Shown here: in pieces, positions 60,155 to 64,000 of the stretch
Position numbering within the stretch: the first letter of the stretch is position 1
How the letters are laid out: every line of letters begins with the position of its first letter
Origin: Bacillota bacterium
Lineage (GTDB): Bacteria; Bacillota; Clostridia; Acetivibrionales; DSM-27016
Length of the DNA stretch: 64,000 bases
Reading direction: 5' to 3'
NCBI GenBank assembly: GCA_023390115.1
Contig: JAEWDM010000040.1
Location: forward strand, 372,001-436,000
The notes under the pieces: generated by a model
The model's database searches: none
Told to the model about the DNA's origin: nothing
The model's input: only the letters and a program-made list of their open reading frames with translations
Position numbers and translations under genes: made by a program

Positions 60155-61132
60155 ATGAGAGAAATAACATATGCACAGGCTATTAAAGAGGCTATGTGTG
60201 AGGAAATGAGAAAAGACGAAAATGTATTTCTGATGGGCGAGGACGTAGGAATATACGGAGGCGCATTCGGCGTATCCGTGGGGATGTTTGAGGAATTTGG
60301 AGAGGACAGGATAAAGGATACTCCAATCTCGGAGGCTGTTATAGCAGGCGCGGCTACCGGCGCGGCAATAACGGGCATGAGACCTATTGCTGAAATTATG
60401 TTCAGTGATTTTACAACGATAGCGATGGATCAATTGGTAAATCAGGCTGCAAAATGCAGATATATGTTCGGGGGAAAGGCAAAGGTCCCTATGGTGCTCA
60501 GAACACCGGGCGGCTCCGGGACGGGAGCGGCCGCCCAGCATTCACAAAGCCTTGAGGCATGGTTCTGCCATGTGCCTGGGCTTAAGGTTGTAATACCGTC
60601 TACTCCCTATGATGCAAAAGGCCTTTTGAAGGCGGCGATAAGGGATGACAACCCCGTGGTGTTTATAGAGCAGAAGCTGCTGTACAGAAGAAAGGGAGAG
60701 GTTCCGGAGGAGGATTATGTAATCCCTCTTGGAAAGGCTGATATAAAAAAGGCCGGAAAGGATGTTTCCATAATTACCTATGGAAGAATGCTTCCTATTT
60801 GTTTAAAGGCGGCCGGGGACCTTGCTGCAAAGAATATAGACGTAGAGGTTATTGATATAAGAACCCTTGTGCCTATGGACAAGGAAACCGTTATTAATTC
60901 CGCAAAAAAAACGGGGAGAGTATTGATAGTACATGAGGCTGTGCAGACAGGGGGATATGGGGCTGAGATAGCGGCTACAATCACCGACAGCGACGCGTTT
61001 TTCTATCTTGACGCGCCTGTAAGGAGGCTTGGAGGGCTGGATATTCCGATACCCTATTGCCCTGAGCTGGAAAAGAATGCGGTACCTACGGAGGAGTCTG
61101 TCACACATGCGGTTATGGAGCTTGTAAAGTGA
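60155..61132 (+). CDS. Thiamine-diphosphate dehydrogenase E1 component, beta subunit (acetoin/pyruvate type)
   Basis: 325 residues. Residues 1-180 bind the aminopyrimidine ring (GEDVGIYGGAFGVS, DTPISEAVIAGAATGAA with the catalytic glutamate), and residues 190-325 form the transketolase C-terminal domain that docks E2 (VIDIRTLVPMDKETV, HEAVQTGGYGAEIAA). It forms the E1 heterotetramer with the upstream alpha subunit. The E2 gene begins 13 bases downstream. Confidence 0.92.
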   Translation: MREITYAQAIKEAMCEEMRKDENVFLMGEDVGIYGGAFGVSVGMFEEFGEDRIKDTPISEAVIAGAATGAAITGMRPIAEIMFSDFTTIAMDQLVNQAAKCRYMFGGKAKVPMVLRTPGGSGTGAAAQHSQSLEAWFCHVPGLKVVIPSTPYDAKGLLKAAIRDDNPVVFIEQKLLYRRKGEVPEEDYVIPLGKADIKKAGKDVSIITYGRMLPICLKAAGDLAAKNIDVEVIDIRTLVPMDKETVINSAKKTGRVLIVHEAVQTGGYGAEIAATITDSDAFFYLDAPVRRLGGLDIPIPYCPELEKNAVPTEESVTHAVMELVK

Positions 61133-61145
61133 GGGTGGTGTTATA

Positions 61146-62471
61146 GTGGCTGTTGAAGTGATTATGCCCAAGGCGGGAATGGCTATGGAGGAAGGAACTG
61201 TTTCAAAATGGCTTAAGAAGGAAGGAGAAAGCGTTGAGGCAGGGGAGCCTCTCATGGAGATAGAGACAGATAAGGTAAATATGGAAATAGAGTCTCCTGC
61301 TTCAGGGGTACTCCTTAAGATATTAAACGAAGAGGGAGATGTAGTTCCTGTAACGCAGGTAATTGCATACATCGGAAAGGCTGGGGAAAAGCTTCCGGGG
61401 GCGGATGAACCGGCGAAGAAGGAAAAAAGCAGGCCCGGCGGCAAGGAAACAGGCATGAAGGAAGCATCTGCTTATGAAGCCGTGCCGAAGCTGTCTGAAG
61501 GCAGGGCTGCGGCAACTCCGCTTGCCAGAAGGCTGGCGTTTGAGAAGGGGATTGACTTAAAAGCGGTAAAAGGCACGGGAAGCCGCGGAGAGATAAAGGC
61601 GGGGGACATAAGAGAGGCGGACGGGGTAAAGGCGACGCCTCTTGCGGCAAGGATTGCCGCAGACAAAAATATTGACCTGAGGAATGTACGGGGCAGCGGA
61701 TTCAGGGGCAAGATAAGAAAAGAGGATCTGGAGGAAGAGAAGCCGGAAGCAGCAAAGAATTTCAGACTCCCTGAAGGAAGCGCAGGCGAAAGCGCAAGAA
61801 AGCCTATTAAGGGCATGAGAAAGGTTATAGCGGACAAAATGCTGAAGAGCCATCTCGAAATTCCTCCCGTAACACTTCATGCGAAAGCGGATGTAACCGG
61901 GCTGGCGGCTTTAAGAGCAAAGATGAATGCTTCGCCGGAAATTAAGATATCAATTAATGATTTTGTTCTTAAGGCTGTGGCTATGGCTCTTGCTGAATCT
62001 CCTGACATAAATGTCAGTGTCAGCGGAAATGAGATAATATTCAAAAGTGATATAAATGTAGGTATGGCGGTAGCTCTTGATGGCGGGCTTATAGTTCCCG
62101 TTATAAAAAATACCGATTTGCTGTCCTTAAGGAGTATTTCCAAGGTGAGCAAGGAGCTGGCGGGAAAGGCGAAAAGAGGGGAGCTTACGCCTGATGAGTA
62201 TGCGGGAGGCACATTTACGGTAAGTAATCTGGGTATGTTTGATATTGTTGGGTTTACGCCGATAATAAACCTGCCTGAGGCGGCTATTCTGGGAGTATGC
62301 GCCATAGAGGGCGAGCTCCGGATGGTTGAGGGCAAGGCGGAGGAGAGAAGCATTATGGGGCTTAGCCTGACCTTTGACCATAGAGCAATAGACGGAGCTC
62401 AGGCGGCTGTTTTCCTGAAAAAGATAAAGCTGCTGCTGCAAAATCCGCTGGAGATAGTACTTGGAAATTGA
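61146..62471 (+). CDS. Dihydrolipoamide acyltransferase (E2) with two peripheral subunit-binding domains
   Basis: 441 residues. Lipoyl domain 1-78 with the lipoylated K43 in IETDKVNME; linker 80-120; first subunit-binding domain 123-157 (ATPLARRLAFEKGIDL, GTGSRGEI) and a second, similar one at 163-197 (ATPLAARIAADKNIDL, GSGFRGKI); catalytic acyltransferase domain about 215-441 with the active DHRAIDG near residue 415. E2 proteins normally carry one such binding domain. GTG 61146 start with a GGTGG-type site. It forms the core of the complex and transfers the acyl group to CoA. Confidence 0.92.
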   Translation: MAVEVIMPKAGMAMEEGTVSKWLKKEGESVEAGEPLMEIETDKVNMEIESPASGVLLKILNEEGDVVPVTQVIAYIGKAGEKLPGADEPAKKEKSRPGGKETGMKEASAYEAVPKLSEGRAAATPLARRLAFEKGIDLKAVKGTGSRGEIKAGDIREADGVKATPLAARIAADKNIDLRNVRGSGFRGKIRKEDLEEEKPEAAKNFRLPEGSAGESARKPIKGMRKVIADKMLKSHLEIPPVTLHAKADVTGLAALRAKMNASPEIKISINDFVLKAVAMALAESPDINVSVSGNEIIFKSDINVGMAVALDGGLIVPVIKNTDLLSLRSISKVSKELAGKAKRGELTPDEYAGGTFTVSNLGMFDIVGFTPIINLPEAAILGVCAIEGELRMVEGKAEERSIMGLSLTFDHRAIDGAQAAVFLKKIKLLLQNPLEIVLGN

Positions 62472-62496
62472 TGCACATTACTTGGAGGTGATATCC

Positions 62497-64000
62497 TTGG
62501 CAGTTGAGGTTATAATGCCTAAGGCAGGAATGGCTATGGAGGAAGGCACGATTTCAAAATGGCTTAAAAAGGAAGGGGAGGCTGTTGAGGCGGGGGAGCC
62601 TTTAATGGAAATAGAGACGGATAAGGTGAATATGGAAATAGAGGCCCCCGCATCGGGAGTGCTGATTAAAATACTGAACAGTGAGGGAGATGTAGTTCCC
62701 GTAACACAGGTTATTGCCTATATAGGAAAGGAGGGGGAGGATATTGGAGCGTCTGCGGGCCCGGAGGGGAAAAAGGGCACGGAAACGGACAGGGAGCTTC
62801 AGCCCCGGAATATTGAGAAGTCCGGGGGCGGAGCGGAATATGATTATGATGTGATTGTCATAGGCGGCGGCCCGGCGGGATATATATCGGCTATAAAGGC
62901 AGCCCGGCTGGGAGCGAGAGCCGCGCTGGTCGAAAAGGATTCTGTGGGAGGCACCTGCCTTAACCGCGGCTGCATACCCACCAAGACCTACCTTAAAAAT
63001 GCTGAAATACTGCACGGGCTGAAAAATGCGGCAGACAGGGGAATTGGTGTTGGCGCCGAGGATGTCAGTATTGATATGGACAGGGCTGTAAAATTCAAAA
63101 ATGGTATAGTTAAGACCCTTACCTCGGGAGTTTCCGGCCTGCTGAGGAGCAATGGAGTAAAGGTCTATAAGGGCACCGGGAGGATATTAAAGGATAAGAG
63201 CGTACAGGTAGGGGAAGAGAGGCTTACGGCGGGAAGCATAATACTTGCGGGAGGCTCAAAGGCTGCCAGGATAAAGGTTCCGGGAATTGAAAGCCCTCTT
63301 GTTATGACAAGCGATGAGATACTGGATTTAAAGGAGATACCCGGGAATCTGGCTATTATAGGAGGAGGGGTTATAGGGGCCGAGATGGCAATGGTTTTCA
63401 GCTCTTATGGCAGCAAGGTCACGATAATAGAGGTTATGGACAGAATTGTACCCGTAATGGATTCTGAAATTTCTCTTGAGCTTAAAAAATCCATGGAGAA
63501 AATGGGAATTGAAATTCTTACCTCCAGAAAGCTGGAGAGCATAGCTCAAAAGGGAAATAAGCTGTATCTGGCTTTGGATGACGGGAGCCTGATAGAGGCG
63601 GACAGAGCCCTGCTGTCCATAGGAAGGCTCCCCGATCTTGAAGGAACGGGCGAGATAGAGCTTGAGCTTGAAAGAGGAAGAATAAAGGTAAATGAAAAGA
63701 TGGAGACCAGTGTGGAAGGCATATATGCCCCCGGCGATATAAACGGAAGAAGCATGCTTGCGCATGCGGCGTTTAAGATGGGAGAGACTGCGGCAATAAA
63801 TGCAATGGGGGGGGCCGCGGAGGCTAACCTCAAAAATGTTCCGTCCTGTATCTATACAATACCCGAGGTAGGGGCTGTGGGCCTGACAGAGGAGGAGGCC
63901 GTAAAAAAATACGATATTTCCGTAGGAAGATTCCCGTTTGCGGCTAACGGCAGGGCTCTGGCATGCGGGGAGGCAGAAGGCTTCGTAAAGGTAATATCTG
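62497..64000 (+). CDS. Dihydrolipoamide dehydrogenase (E3) with N-terminal lipoyl domain (3' end outside window)
   Basis: 501 codons are visible and the frame runs off the window; about 80-90 residues are missing. Residues 1-78 are a lipoyl domain almost identical to that of the upstream E2 (lipoylated K in IETDKVNMEIEA). After a linker, the FAD domain starts at VIVIGGGPAGY, with the redox-active disulfide in GGTCLNRGCIPTK, the NAD-binding IIGGGVIGAEM and the FAD motif IYAPGDING. The start is TTG 62497 behind TTGGAGGTG. E3 reoxidises the dihydrolipoyl group with NAD. Lipoyl-fused E3 is known from some Gram-positive acetoin and pyruvate dehydrogenase complexes. Confidence 0.93.
   Translation, partial: MAVEVIMPKAGMAMEEGTISKWLKKEGEAVEAGEPLMEIETDKVNMEIEAPASGVLIKILNSEGDVVPVTQVIAYIGKEGEDIGASAGPEGKKGTETDRELQPRNIEKSGGGAEYDYDVIVIGGGPAGYISAIKAARLGARAALVEKDSVGGTCLNRGCIPTKTYLKNAEILHGLKNAADRGIGVGAEDVSIDMDRAVKFKNGIVKTLTSGVSGLLRSNGVKVYKGTGRILKDKSVQVGEERLTAGSIILAGGSKAARIKVPGIESPLVMTSDEILDLKEIPGNLAIIGGGVIGAEMAMVFSSYGSKVTIIEVMDRIVPVMDSEISLELKKSMEKMGIEILTSRKLESIAQKGNKLYLALDDGSLIEADRALLSIGRLPDLEGTGEIELELERGRIKVNEKMETSVEGIYAPGDINGRSMLAHAAFKMGETAAINAMGGAAEANLKNVPSCIYTIPEVGAVGLTEEEAVKKYDISVGRFPFAANGRALACGEAEGFVKVIS

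Noticed and set aside
1..64000. CRISPR arrays, prophage or complete insertion sequences
   Set aside because: No regularly spaced direct repeats, Cas genes, phage structural genes or transposase genes were seen on reading both strands.
59177..64000. Assignment of the dehydrogenase operon specifically as acetoin dehydrogenase (acoABCL)
   Set aside because: Gene order and E1 size fit, but substrate specificity of acetoin versus pyruvate complexes cannot be decided from the visible motifs, so no aco symbols were assigned.

Overview
The window looks like the chromosome of an endospore-forming, saccharolytic, Gram-positive anaerobe of the Clostridia (Clostridium cluster III or a related lineage). 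Pointers: spoIIE and a Spo0E-like gene, SLH-anchored surface protein, strong AGGAGG-type ribosome binding sites with frequent GTG/TTG starts, AGA/AGG-rich arginine codons, split transketolase genes, YesM/YesN-type two-component systems, and sugar ABC importers that lack their own ATPase. No phage, CRISPR array or complete insertion sequence was seen. Species cannot be named from the sequence alone.

Layout. 0-3.1 kb: pentose/ketose operon (split transketolase, a ketose-epimerase-like TIM barrel, RpiB/LacAB isomerase). 3.2-6.3 kb: divergent GH35-like glycosidase and zinc polyol dehydrogenase. 6.4-9.7 kb: an unknown secreted protein, then a GntR repressor plus SIS-domain sugar-phosphate isomerase/deaminase bracketed by two near-identical palindromes. 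9.9-14 kb: spoIIE with a Spo0A-type promoter, a small membrane protein, and a YibE/F-family membrane protein. 14.2-20.8 kb: one giant SLH-anchored multidomain protein with an internal PHP phosphoesterase-like domain. 21-29.2 kb: a self-contained phosphotransferase operon (PRD regulator, IIA, IIB, IIC, phosphotriesterase-family lactonase-like enzyme, KDPG/KDPGal-type aldolase, creatininase-family hydrolase, its own HPr and its own enzyme I), with CGN-rich codon use unlike its neighbours. 30.1 kb: tRNA-Arg(CCG).

30.3-44.1 kb: an AT-richer glycan locus: YesM/YesN two-component system, secreted beta-helix/discoidin/trefoil protein, ABC importer, cytosolic GH89 alpha-N-acetylglucosaminidase and GH112 galactosyl-HexNAc phosphorylase. 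The enzymes suggest uptake of a small alpha-GlcNAc-capped glycan, removal of GlcNAc, then phosphorolysis of Gal-HexNAc. 44.3-48.1 kb: a Mn/Zn ABC importer operon. 48.1-50.4 kb: accessory stretch with a MazEF-type toxin-antitoxin pair, two remnants of a GxxExxY-like gene, a probable free-standing structured RNA with its own promoter and terminator, and a Spo0E-like gene. 50.4-58.1 kb: a membrane protein, an orphan YesN-type regulator, a second ABC importer, an RraA-like protein and an Ldh2-family dehydrogenase. 58.3-64 kb: ribulose-phosphate epimerase, then a strong promoter driving an acetoin/pyruvate-type dehydrogenase complex (E1 alpha, E1 beta, E2 with two subunit-binding domains, E3 with an N-terminal lipoyl domain, cut by the window end).

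The most interesting items are the self-sufficient PTS island with an HPr that has Lys at position 46, the intracellular GH89-GH112 pair, the giant surface PHP protein, and the roughly 245-nt RNA candidate at 49.3 kb.
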